Part shown: one piece after another, positions 1-10,711 of the stretch
Layout: every line of letters begins with the position of its first letter
Numbering within the stretch: position 1 is the first letter of the stretch
Source: Perkinsus olseni
Lineage: Eukaryota > Perkinsozoa > Perkinsida
DNA length: 42,533 bases
Assembly: GCA_013115125.1 (NCBI GenBank)
Contig: JABANN010000287.1
Location: 1-42,533 of the forward strand
Reading direction: 5' to 3'
The notes under the pieces: generated by a model
The model's input: only the letters and a program-made list of their open reading frames with translations
Told to the model about the DNA's origin: nothing
Databases searched by the model: none
Made by a program: the position numbers and the translations under genes

Positions 1-467
1 GACTGGCGACTGGGACGGTGACCGCGAGGATGGAGGAAGATGCAGATGAAGTCGGTCGAAGCCTTAGAGCAGGGAGACGTGATGACTAATTCATGTATTG
101 CTCGTTATTAAGGAACGTTTCAATCTGCCCAGGAATGAGTCGCGACGTTCGCTTTCGCTTCCGGGGCGAACTATACAAATGGCGGCTCACCTCAGAATAT
201 TTCCCGCGGCAGTTAAGCGCCACCTAAAGCCGTTTTGATGAGCATGCGAGCCCGACACTCTTGATGTTTTTCCATTTCCAAGGCATGCAGCGGCCCACAT
301 CTGAACTATCGAGTGAAAGCCACAGGCTAGCTCCTGAGCGGAGCTAAAGCAAGCTGAAATCCTGTGGCTGTCCCGAGTGACACAATGTTGTTTTACGAGC
401 TATCAGCGCTACAACGAATTGTAAATGTCATTACAGCGAACTGTTGATTGATTTGTTTTCTTCTCTC

Positions 468-488
468 ACTTAGCAGTGCTAAGTTAGC
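468..488. repeat. Chained odd palindrome (centres 476, 483)
   Basis: ACTTAGCA and TGCTAAGT flank a single g at 476 (8-1-8). A second dyad, GCTAA-g-TTAGC, is centred at 483. The two centres are 7 nt apart, giving the X-n-X'-n-X arrangement seen elsewhere in the window. Confidence 0.9.
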
Positions 489-509
489 TAAGTTACCACC
501 CGTCATCTG

Positions 510-609
510 GGGTTGTGGGTGCGCCATTCGCACCGACGTGGGATACGTCAAGTATCACGGTGCATGGTGATGAGTGTGCAAGTCATCTTGCGCACTCGAA
601 CTACAACCC
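510..609. ncRNA. Possible structured RNA: closing stem plus four hairpins
   Basis: A 9-bp closing stem pairs 510-518 with 601-609 (one G-U). Inside it sit four hairpins in a row: 519-523 with 529-533; 535-539 with 545-549; 555-558 with 567-570; and an 11-bp stem, 572-582 with 587-597 (one G-U). The result is a 100-nt multibranch fold. It is not a tRNA: the last arm is too long for a T arm and no T-loop consensus is present. I cannot tell the transcribed strand or see a promoter. It could instead be another product of the palindrome-forming process seen across the window. Confidence 0.35.
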
Positions 610-978
610 ACACTACGATAGTACATGATACGATATTACACTACGATACAACGATACTATCCTCTGTGTCTCTACCATAGTTGAGTTCATTTATATTGTG
701 GGAAGGGCGCGCTTAACTCTTCCTTCACGCGATGTGCTTTCTTCGAAAAAGTTTCTTATAGAGTATCAGTTCGGCCCTGTGTTCTTCTCTAGCTCCACCT
801 TTCCCTCCTTCGTTCGCCCAAGAATAATTTTCAACCTTCCGTCTACACTAACCAACATCGAACACAAATATAATTTGCTCCTCCCGAACAAGTCGAATAA
901 AAATAGAACTTCATACTGTCATTACATTGCATGTTATGCAAGTAGCTTCTCAAACAGACTTAATTATAACCACTTAAT

Positions 979-3882
979 TCAAAACGAACATCTTCTCTTT
1001 TCGCTCGACTCTTCTTCATCCTCCGCCAAAGAGATGACGGTGTTCATCGGCTGATGTCCGCTGGTCACCGGTCTCGCCTCGTTAAGATCTCCTCTCGTCC
1101 CTTGTATGTTGTCCGGCATATTCTCAGCCTCCTTCGCAGCTGTATCGTCGTCTTCTTCTACTATCGTTGGCACCCTCATCGGAGTTGCATAACGAGAGTG
1201 GCTAGCCCCGGGATGAGACATCCTCGAGAGATTCGGAGAAGTGCCAGATTTGGGTCCCATTATCTGACACGAAAACCCTTGAGATCATCACTCGACGAGC
1301 ATCGCTACAGTGATCTGGTCGAGGCCGTAGTTGCGACGCTTCCCCGGCGAGGCTTGATGGCTGCCTGGCGCCATCACCACACTCATCGGTACTTCACCAA
1401 CCACCTGGTCACGGACTCTCCTCACCTTGAAAACGACCATACGACGTTTGAACCAGCTCAGACGCCCTACCCTAATCATATCGCTGCCAGGCACTGGTTC
1501 GCTGAGGACCTCCAGCTGCTCTCCGGCTTCCACACGAATCTCCTTATTAGACGCAGGCACGTGCAGCGAAGATGCCTGGCAAATGTGCAGACCAGCTTGC
1601 GCCGAGATCCGCCTCCTACCACGGCGATCGGTGGTCGAGCGTCGGGCAGTCCTCTCATCGTTTCGCCACCTTGCGTGATCGCTCCCAGTGCATGACCACC
1701 TATAAGACGGTCGGAGACGTACAGGAAACTGCACGTACCCGGCTGGACCGAAGTGATGTTCGGATCCTCAGTTTCGGGGATGGTGACACCGACAGCGTAG
1801 ATGCTGACGTAAGATGACGGGAACCTTCCAGCCTGATCGGAAAAAAAACGTCTTCTTACATAGCGAGCAGTTGTGTCTTTCGGTGAAGTACATCGATAAG
1901 ATATGATCATAACTATCACGCGCTATAATATGCGGCAAGAAGCATCCCACGAGAGCAGAGCATTCTAAATTAGAGTGAGGATACAATAAATACAGTGGAG
2001 AGTCGCGGAAGAACTCAGTTCACCACCATGAAGCTCTCTCACCTCTCCACGTGAATTCCTGCCAGACCACCAAAGACCGGTGTCCTCTGAGTAAATACTT
2101 CTGTCGACTTCAACTGCAGAAATCGGCACTCACGAGTAACGAAAATAACATCTCCGCGTTCGAAGGAAAGTTCTCCATCTCTTTGACCGACAAATGAGGA
2201 AGTCGCTCGGTACTCCGTGAACTGATCTTTGCCGTTAGCACTAAAATCATCAGCAATGCACCTCCAGCTACATTCTTATCGTACTGAGCCTCGAGGACAA
2301 GATACGCCGACTGTAGGGCAGGGTAGCAGAGAAGGCATTGGTCACGATGGCTGATGACGGGCTGGTAGTCGGCCGGGAACCAGGCTGGACGAGGGGCTGT
2401 GGGGCCCGACTGGCACGTCATCTGCGAGATATAATAGCGAGAAACCCTCTACGAGTTCAACTTACCACAGCCTCATCAACAGCGGCTCGGTAGTCCAAGG
2501 GCAGCCGGGAGAGCTCGTCGGTCATTCGGCGATCCATCTTGCGCTGAAGCGACGCGAGCTCGGCGACGAAATGGGAGATCGCGTCAAAATGTATCTAAAA
2601 CCGCGACCGTTCAAAGGTATCTCTTCGCACGCATGCGTACAGCGTGACGGCGTTTGAGCATCTCGACCTCCTCGGCGACATCCCGGGCAGACCGATTGCT
2701 GTCCTGCTGGACCCTCTGGAGACGCTCGAACACCTGTGGTTGGGCTCACAGGCAACTGCGCTCGATGCGCCTGGGCCGTACCCGTTGGCGCTCCATTTGA
2801 ACACGCTGGCCAGTGGTCTCGTAGAGCTGCTGGAGACGATCTCTCAGCCGAGCCAACTCCTGTTGATGGCGCTTGAACACGGCTTCGGCCTTACGCACAG
2901 CCTAATAAAGGTACGCACACCGCTGTGCACCATTATGCTACATGTATGAAGGGAAAGAAGCGATCGATCACCTTAGAAGAGGTCTCAATTAAACGCATGC
3001 AAGTTAGAATGACCATGAATAACGGAGTCATCATTGAAAGGTTGAGAATTAAAATCATGCAGCATCGAGAGCGTAGAGAATTTAATTCTAGGAGACTACA
3101 ACTCACACCGGAAACAACGGACGAAAGTCGGCACCGAACTGAGGTAACACACGATTAGCATCAGCGAAAACGAAGCTCACGCCGTGGCAAGAATGCATGT
3201 CCCGGTGACGCTTCTTGACATCAGTAGAAATCTCGACCAATCTGTCTCGAATCTGACAGGAGAAGGCAGGACGATTTGGGAGAAATGTGGTATGATCACT
3301 TTTCTCTTCATTTCTCGCAAATCCTCGGCCGCTTCTATGGTAACAGAGCCCACGATGGGGTTCATTAGAATGAGAATATCTGCCGAGAATTGTCGACGAT
3401 CTCGCACAGAGGGACTGGACCGACTCTCAGCCAGGGTTGACAGGCCAGCCGCTGACTGTGGAGGGACACCGTCGTAGTTGCGAGGAGCGCCGATCTTGCG
3501 CAGGGCCTTGCAGCAATTCTGGAGGGCCTCGACGCTGGCGAAGTATCTAAGGTCGAAGCGAGGACAAGACGAGTAGACGTACGGGTGGACTTACATGTTG
3601 ATGAAGGCACGGAATTTCATACGATGGTCGATGCAGCTCATGAGGGCAGCGTGGAACTCCTCGAACATGTCGCGGGCCTCGCCGGTGTACTGGCTCAGCT
3701 GGCTGGTATCTCGGGAATCGGGTGTCGGCTGAAAGGCAAAAGAGAGTCGGGCATGAACTGGACCTACTTTGTATCTTGCATGCTCGACCTGAAGATACGT
3801 CACTCACCGTGGGCGGGCCACCGACGGAGTCCCTGAGGTTTTGCAAGCCCTGCTTAACTCCGCTCAGCATGCCGGTCATCAT
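979..3882 (-). CDS. BAR domain protein with two SH3 domains
   Basis: Proposed exons, in transcript order: 3882-3808, 3728-3595, 3546-3300, 3252-3181, 3138-3109, 2901-2782, 2733-2641, 2594-2466, 2421-2285, 2240-2134, 2113-2043, 1832-1739, 1699-1623, 1575-1309, 1263-979, about 645 residues. Residues ~1-300 are helical and BAR-like (FEEFHAALMSCIDHRMKF, HFDAISHFVAELASLQRKM). SH3-1 spans ~350-415: YRATSSFVGQRDGELSFERG, then GLWWSGRNSRGE and AGRFPSSYVSIY. A weaker SH3-2 spans ~463-530: EIRVEAGEQLEVLSEP, then QVVGEVPMSVV. The tail is acidic and disordered. BAR-SH3 proteins bend membranes and recruit proline-rich partners in endocytosis. The start is the first ATG of the first exon; upstream exons are possible. 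The intron at 2133-2114 would be only 20 nt, so that junction is unsure. It is divergent from prohibitin, 307 bp away. Confidence 0.8.
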
Positions 3883-4189
3883 CTGTTCAGCGCAATCGTA
3901 TGAAACCGGCAACTTGGCCGGTTGGGCTGTTCCGTTTTATTGAAAACGCGTCGATCATCTGGGCGCGCGCTTTTTGCATTGGATCTCGCACCGAGCACTG
4001 TTGTGTATTGACCTTCGACTTCAGAGCTAGACAACACTTCTTCTGATTATAATCAGCGCTCCCGGGATTGAATATAACACCTAGGGGATTATTCTGGAAG
4101 CGCTTTTCTTGAAACTGAGGAGAGGCAGCAGTCTGTTGAACCCTGGGAAAGTATCTTAAGCCCAGCTTTGGTTCTTAAAGTCGCCGGAG

Positions 4190-4799
4190 ATGTCGCAAAA
4201 GTTCACCGAATCATTCTCGAAGTTTGGCCCTCAACTGGCGAAGGTCATCACGGTTGGAAGTGTCGGGATTGGCGGCTCGGTCTGGGCCTTCAAGAACTGT
4301 CTTTTTAATGGTAATAGTTTGGGGTGGGAAGATCTTAGGTTGATCCGTGGAAGATACAGAATAGGTCAAGTTCCGTGCGATACCGATATCTGTATTCAGT
4401 CGATGCTGGACATCGAGCCATCAAGTTCTCCAGGATCGGCGGTTTGAAGGAGGATCTTTACACTGAAGGCACTCACGTGATGGTCCCTTGGTTCGAACGA
4501 CCCATCACCTTCGACATCAGAACCAAGCCGAGAACTCTGGTAAGATCGGACGAAGTAACAGATTCCTTCGATGAGGATATAATTTATGATTTTTTGATTA
4601 ATAATTTATCGAGGAAAATCAATTTCCGTTGTAGGTGTCTCTGACCGGCTCGAAGGACCTCCAGATGGTCAGCATCTCTCTCCGAACACTTTGCCGTCCT
4701 CGCGAGGACAAGTTGCCGGCTATCTACCGCTACGCCGGGACTGACTATGATGAGAAGGTAATGAAAGCATCATCATTATTCTCACCCTTACCCTTACCC

Positions 4800-4839
<40 letters not shown>

Positions 4840-5921
4840 TACCATCGTCGTCATCATCATCGTTCAGTCCGTAATTTGCCAGGTGCTGCCCTCCATCATC
4901 AATGAGGTTTTGAAGTCTGTTGTCGCCCAGTTTAACGCTTCCGAGCTCGTCACACAGCGAGAGGTGAAGACACCGACTGTCGTTTTATTTTTCCAACTTT
5001 CTTTTTTGCCATCGTAGGTTGTGTCGCGTCGTATCCGCCAGGAGCTGGTCGAACGTGCTCGTGAATTCAATTTGATTCTCGATGATGTCGCCATCGTGGA
5101 CCTTGCCTTCTCTCCAGAGTAAGAGGCGTAGGAGTATCTTTGCGTATCCAAGGTCGACCCGTGCTAGATACGCAGGAGCTGTCGAGCAAAAGCAGGTGGC
5201 CCAGCAGCAGGCTGAGAAGGCGAAGTACCAAGTATTGAAGGCCCAGGAGATGAAGAAGAATATCATCATCAAGGCTCAAGGTGAGATAGTCGCGTTTGTG
5301 TGGGCGGCTTGATAGGGAAAGCTGTTAGCGGTCTCGCCATCGATTCTTGCCCGTTTCATTTCTGTGGACTTTTTATTATTTTTGTGCCAAGTGCTTCTAG
5401 TCTCGCGATCGAAAGCGCTTCTAGTCTCGCGATCGAAAGCGAGTGGAGATGTTGCTACTATGGCTACATTGATTTCGGCAGTTTTTGGTTTTCTTGAAAT
5501 TACTGCTGTAGATTTCATTTTTGGGATAATGGCCGTCGCTCAACTGCAATTCTTGATGAATTCGAAGATCTTCGGGATCAGCCATTTCCTCCAGCCCGGT
5601 GTTTTACTTGAGCGAACGCATTTCCTGAAGTTTTCGGACGTCCGTGGAGGGTCACTTTCACCTTGCCAGGTGAGATGGAGTCGGCCAAGATGATTGGTTC
5701 GGCCATCCAGAACAACCCGGGATTCGTGGAGTTGAGGAAAATAGATGCGGCCAAGGAGATCGCTCATCACATGGCCGTCAGCCGAAATAAGATGGTAATT
5801 CTTCGGCGCACAGAAAAGGATTCTTTTCACGCTTCCTGATTCGCAGGTGCTGAACTCGGATTCGTTGCTGTTGAATTTAATGAGCAGTGGTAATGAGAGG
5901 TTGGCCATTGAGAAGGCATAG
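4190..5921 (+). CDS. PHB2: Prohibitin-2 (mitochondrial inner-membrane SPFH protein)
   Basis: Eight exons join in phase: 4190-4310, 4400-4539, 4635-4757, 4883-4963, 5018-5118, 5168-5280, 5670-5794, 5847-5921, giving 292 residues, the usual family length. Visible parts: an N-terminal hydrophobic segment (~16-38); the SPFH/PHB domain with [46 protein letters not shown] and [17 protein letters not shown]; then the coiled coil beginning [19 protein letters not shown]. Prohibitins PHB1 and PHB2 form a ring in the inner mitochondrial membrane that scaffolds proteases and cardiolipin. The PHB2 assignment rests on the long N-terminus and the [10 protein letters not shown] form. Intron 3 holds a TCA microsatellite and intron 6 a 24-bp tandem duplication. 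Confidence 0.95.
4797..4863. repeat. TCA microsatellite in prohibitin intron 3
   Basis: A run of tca/atc triplets with a few interruptions fills most of intron 3 (4758-4882). It does not disturb the splice sites and is probably length-variable. Confidence 0.9.
5393..5440. repeat. Perfect 24-bp tandem duplication in prohibitin intron 6
   Basis: The unit starting gcttctagtctcgcgatc is repeated exactly twice, 5393-5416 and 5417-5440. The intron (5281-5669) is far longer than the others in this gene. Confidence 0.95.
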
Positions 5922-6398
5922 AGGCAGAGGTTGATGAATGAGGGAGCATTGATACCAGCAAACCGTTTCAAGTATGTTTCGAAGTTGTAGAGCTAGTAGG
6001 AGTTGTTCCAGTGGATGGTTATCGCTTGGGGGGAGGTTAACTTGATGATAGCGGCGGAATGGTTTGTGTGATGCGATTGCGTTCTGTGACTGAAGCTTTG
6101 ACTGCATCAGCGGTCATGCAGCAGCCCTACGGCGACCAGTGTCCGATCTAACATCAGTCTCCAGGCTGGGACGATCGACTGAGATGGGGATATTCTGTTT
6201 TCGGATTTCCATACCGGGATTTCTCTTCTATCAGTGGTGGTTGTTGCTGCTGGATCAAGCTATAGCGTTTGATCGCCGCAGCGAGTCTTGAGGCTGCGCT
6301 CCGAGGTCTTTTCACGTTGGCGCGTTTGGTGCTGAGCGTTGGACGACCGTGCAATATCTCATTTTCATCAACAGTCTCCGTAGGGTTGCTTTCGCAGC

Positions 6399-9300
6399 AT
6401 GTCTAACATCTACGTAGCGGAGCCCCCCACCAAGGGCAAGGTGGTACTGCACACCACCCATGGGCCGATATCGATAGCGTTGTGGCCGAAGGAGTGTCCG
6501 AAGACTACCAGGAACTTTGTGCAGTTGGTAAGACACCTAGGGAAGGTCGCTTTTACTGTTGTACTTTCTTTATGATTGGCTGCCACAGGGAAGGGGTTGG
6601 TGGCGGCCCGTGGCTGCGATGACTTGCTCTTGGTATATTGGTATGTTCTAAGTCGAGGAAGAACATAGTTGAAGCGAAAAAAAAGAAAAACGCAACGCGT
6701 CCGGCCAGTGGCTTCTCTGAACACTTATCCTGGAACGTCTCAGGACAGTAGCGAATCCTCAACCCGAGAGTGCTCCGTACGCGCAATTTAAGTTGAACGA
6801 ACTTGTTTCGTATCTTCCCTGCATGAGTATTCCGTGAGTTGGTGGAAAGTTGGTACGCAATTACCAACTCGGCGTCCTGTTCGAAGGAAAATAGATTTCC
6901 TGTATATTGAATTCTCTTCTACTCAAGAGGCGAGCTGGTCAGTTATCGAGGGTAAGGGCGACCGTCGACACTCGGCTTCGCAATAGACTTCTGCCGGGTA
7001 GGATGCAGTACCGCCTGCAGGCTTCTCCCTGTCTCAACTTATAGGGGTTGTTATAGAGTCGGTCTGTTCTCTGATGTCGATCGGTTGCGTCTCCGGCCGA
7101 CTCGCCGTAAATTGGAAGAGTCCTCACTTCTGCTGGTCCTTCCGGTCATTGGGCACGCGGCTGCGACGGGGTCTTCCGGTCAAGCGCTAGGCGGAGCGAA
7201 GCTCTTCTTTGCAGGCCCTTGAGGACTACTACAACGGCACAGTCTTCCACCGCATCATCAAGGACTTCCTCATACAAGGCGGAGATCGGACGAACACCGG
7301 TTTGGGCTGCGATTCCATCTATGGCGAGCCTTACCCGAACGAATTCCATTCACGTTTAAAGTGAGATATTTCGACTGCCGGGTGGGTCGTATCATTCGGT
7401 GCTCTTGCAGGTTCCGATATCGTGGTCTGGTGGGCGTCGCGAGCGCTGGAGTGGCTGAGAAGGGCGGGGCGTCGACCAACGGCTCACAGTTCTTCATAAC
7501 AATGGGAAGAGATGATAGCTTTAATAATAAGTAGGTATCTTAGGTTGAAGCTGGGCATTGACGGAATCCCTGGTGGTAGGTATACGTTGTTTGGTAAGGT
7601 TGTTGATGATACGGTATATAATCTTGATAGGATATCGCAGGCTAATGTCGATACCAACGACTTCCCGACTGACGACCCGCCGCCGCATATCATCCGAGCT
7701 GAAGTGGTAGTACTGGAGCGATAATAGTATCTTCTGGAATGTATCGAGCACGGATGAACCTCGGATACCGATTGGACTTTGTACGGGGCCGAACTGCACA
7801 GTAGTCGTTGTGTGGTGAGCGATAGGTAGCTCATTACTTGCCCAGCAATACCACACCATCCACACTTCCTGGTGAAGCTGTCGAACGAAGAACGTCCCTC
7901 TGAGGTTCTCGCTGGGGAGCGACGAATATGTTAGGTCGTGGAAATGATTATCGCGGCTAGCGTACGGCTTTGTAGCCACTTCGATGTATCTGCCAAGGAG
8001 AGTTTGTGTTCGCCCTCCTTCGACCCACCACCGACCCAACCGGAGGTCCCCATTTGCTTTCGATTAGGTTGAGAATCCCTTTACGGATATCATTCCGAGG
8101 GACATCTATCGGCAAGTGGTGGATCATGCTGAAGAAGAGAGGGAAAATAGGAGAAAGGAGAAGATAGAGGTGTCCAACAAGAAGGGACTGCTGAGCTTCG
8201 AGGATGAAGACAGCAGCAGTAGCGAAAGCGAAGACGACGAGGATGGTAAGCGGAAGGTCGTGGGTTCAATTCCTAGGTCTGGCATCTTATATTTTGTCCC
8301 ACTGCAGGAAGCGAGAAACGTATAGCTGTTAAAGTAAGGAGTGCTCACGATGGTGGAGATGCCTCGCTGTTGGCCGAAACGGCTAAGTCGGGCGATGCGG
8401 CCGACGCGGTCCAGAAGGGAAGCTCTTCGAAAGCGGCAGCAAGGCGAGCTAAGATGCTTCAGAAGGTGGTGAGGATGTCCTTGGCGTGGGGGCTCGGTAC
8501 TCGAGGACAATAAATTTCGATCTCATTCACTGGTCTTCTGTGAGCTGTTTTTTGCAATTTTGGGACTGGCTGATGTGCAAGGAATTTTTTGTAGCGGCCC
8601 GATAATTTCGCTCAACCCCCGCTACTAGCGGGGGTTGAGCGAAATTATCGGCGCGAAGATTCTCGGAGAGATTCAGTGGAAGTTGTTCGCTCTCCGCTCA
8701 GTCTCGAGGCGTCCAAGATCTCGATGATGGCGATGAGGAGTCGGAGGGCTCCGAGTATGGCGATCGGGAACGAGCTGAGAAACTTGGTAATAGGCGGACG
8801 AGAGGTATCTTTTTGGGATGCGTTTCTTAGGTATCCTTCCAAGTGAGGCTAAGGCTATGCGGGAGAGTGAGCTTGAACGACAACGGCAGATCGAAAAGAT
8901 GCGCCAAAAGATTCGGGTAGGGGCTCCACGACTTTATTTGTACCCTATCGAATTCTCAACTCCAAAACCGTGTTGGGCGATGAGGATCGAAAATTATTCG
9001 GATTCTCTTGATAAAAATGCACGCTCCTCATGCAGCCTTGTGACGTGCTTGTCATTGAAAGCGGGTTCGGGTTTCTGGTTGAAGTGTTTTGCTTTTCAGC
9101 AAGTCAACCGAGTCGAGGATACGTCTAAGAAGGAGACGAAGGGGCCGATGGGGATAGCTGATCGCACGAATAAGTAATGATCGAGGGAGTACTTGGAGCC
9201 TATCAGCAGCACTCAGTAGCCATACTCAATTACAGCCTTAACCTTCACTGGTGCTCACCTTCCTGGGAGGGGGAAGGGTAGGAGACACATAAGAGTCTTG

Positions 9301-10537
9301 TGATGTGATAGACACATGGGCTGTCCGGAAGGTTGGCATAGCTCCCCTGTGATCCGGTGACCTTGGTGACTTCCGTGCTGGCGCGTTCTGGCTAGATTGA
9401 TTGATTGGTGGAACCAGTGGCGGGCTCTACTACTCTAGTCGACTAATTTCAGCTATACTCTTACCTTAGCGAGAGCAGCATAGTCAGAGCGGTGGTGTTG
9501 GGCATAGCTATACAGATGGAAGTGTCGTGATGGGGTTTCGTGCTTTGAAGGTACAAACGACGGGAGAAGCGTGGCAAGAAGGCTTATCAAGAGCTGGATG
9601 TATTCATGCACGAGGAAGCGTCTAAGGCGCATGAGAGAGAAGAAGGTTGGACCATGGCCAAGACGCTGATTGACGCTTTTTGTTCCAGAAGGGCCTGTGG
9701 TGGTGAATGGTGGAAGCTCGACCTCGGCTCGGGCGGCTGCTGAGGATACCGAGATAACGGCGGAGCCGGGCACTCTGGCTGAGACCATGCAGGTAGTAGT
9801 TCTGATGGTGCCAGGATTGGGTTGGTTGTCGAGAGCGTCGAAGCTTGAAACTCGTCTCCCGTTGTATGATGACGCGCGCCGAAACTCAGAAGTCAGGGCT
9901 CAACTTGTGCGTGTGTCCGATTAACCCCTGTGCCTGGCCGCAGTCTCCGCAAGACTCCAATGAGATGTTATGAGCCACAACCATGGCGAGATGCTCTCTC
10001 TGTTGTCAGTTTGCATTTGGGGAGGATACAGGCGCGCTGGGTGCAGATGGTGATGCCTTCGGCGGCGCGGACTGGCTTCATGGCCGAGATACGTCGGCGC
10101 ACAGCAAAGGATTGAAGTTTGCTATAGACAGCACGAGAGCGTAATAATCTATGCTATTTTGCTTATATGATGGTTTGAGGGTATCTTGAACTTGAGCGTG
10201 AATGATACGAAATAGGTCGTATGGACAACCGCGGTCGTTTGATGGAAATAACAGCAAGAGCGGGATAATGTCTGTCTCTGCTTAGCTTATGTGATGGTCT
10301 GTGGGTATCTTGACCTTGAGCGTGAATGATACGAAATAGGTCGGTTGTGTCGTGTACTTTGGTCCTTGTAGGTATCAACTAGACGAGGAGCGTGCACAGA
10401 AAGTGCTGGAGGTGTACGACCCGCTAGATCCCAATGCAGGGCCGCCAAAGGAACGTCGAGAAGAGAACAGACCGAAGAGGCCTCGACGAGACGATGATGA
10501 TGAACGGAGCGATCGTCATCATAGGCATCATCGTTAA
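6399..10537 (+). CDS. CWC27: CWC27 spliceosomal cyclophilin
   Basis: Thirteen exons join in phase: 6399-6527, 7215-7360, 7411-7530, 7580-7706, 8068-8245, 8308-8468, 8702-8786, 8831-8916, 9100-9173, 9551-9645, 9689-9792, 10010-10140, 10372-10537; 533 residues. The N-terminal cyclophilin domain opens [20 protein letters not shown], the CWC27 signature, and contains [14 protein letters not shown] and [12 protein letters not shown]. An acidic and coiled-coil middle follows. The end has the conserved CWC27 tail LEVYDPLDP and a basic/His-rich finish. CWC27 joins the activated spliceosome with CWC22 and EIF4A3 in other eukaryotes. The canonical active-site His in the KHT-F-G motif is Tyr here (NNKYTLFGKV), so isomerase activity is doubtful. 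The intron before exon 12 could hide a tiny exon. Intron 1 is 687 nt and I see nothing in it. Confidence 0.93.
8599..8651. repeat. 53-bp perfect palindrome, single-base centre
   Basis: Two 26-nt arms starting ccgataatttcgctc are exact reverse complements around one c at 8625. It lies in CWC27 intron 6 (8469-8701), between the donor and the acceptor. Confidence 0.97.
10161..10342. repeat. 58-bp direct repeat inside CWC27 intron 12
   Basis: 10161-10218 and 10285-10342 align over 58 bp with four mismatches, offset 124 bp. Both copies begin gcttat-tgatgg and end acgaaataggtc. The second copy lies close to the splice acceptor, so the intron grew by a local duplication. Confidence 0.9.
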
Positions 10538-10711
10538 CGTGGTTTCTAAGTGGAGATGGGCTGCGTTGCATCAATCCAGCAGGGTTTGTCGGGGTGGCTT
10601 GAAGTGGTGTCACCGGGAAGATGCCCATCTTTTGGGTTCTTGGGAAGGTAGTGTGGTTGGCATGGCGATATGGTCGAGGTCCTCTCAGTCGGTCGGCCGA
10701 TAATCATAGTG

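Larger units (their letters stand above)
1..978. other. Gene-free left end with structured DNA
   Basis: I see no exon chain with protein-like composition here. Short open frames exist, including one at 698-1054, but that one has biased composition, no recognisable motif and overlaps the 3' end of the neighbouring minus-strand gene. The stretch holds a zigzag palindrome (468-488), a compact four-hairpin structure (510-609) and a run of acgata-like repeats (610-660). Confidence 0.6.

Noticed and set aside
698-1054. A 118-codon plus-strand open frame
   Set aside because: It has low-complexity Ser- and Asn-rich composition and no motif, and it runs into the 3' exon of the BAR gene on the other strand.
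4797-4863. Repeat array as a CRISPR or coding repeat
   Set aside because: It is a plain triplet microsatellite within a prohibitin intron, with no spacers and no reading frame joined to the exons.
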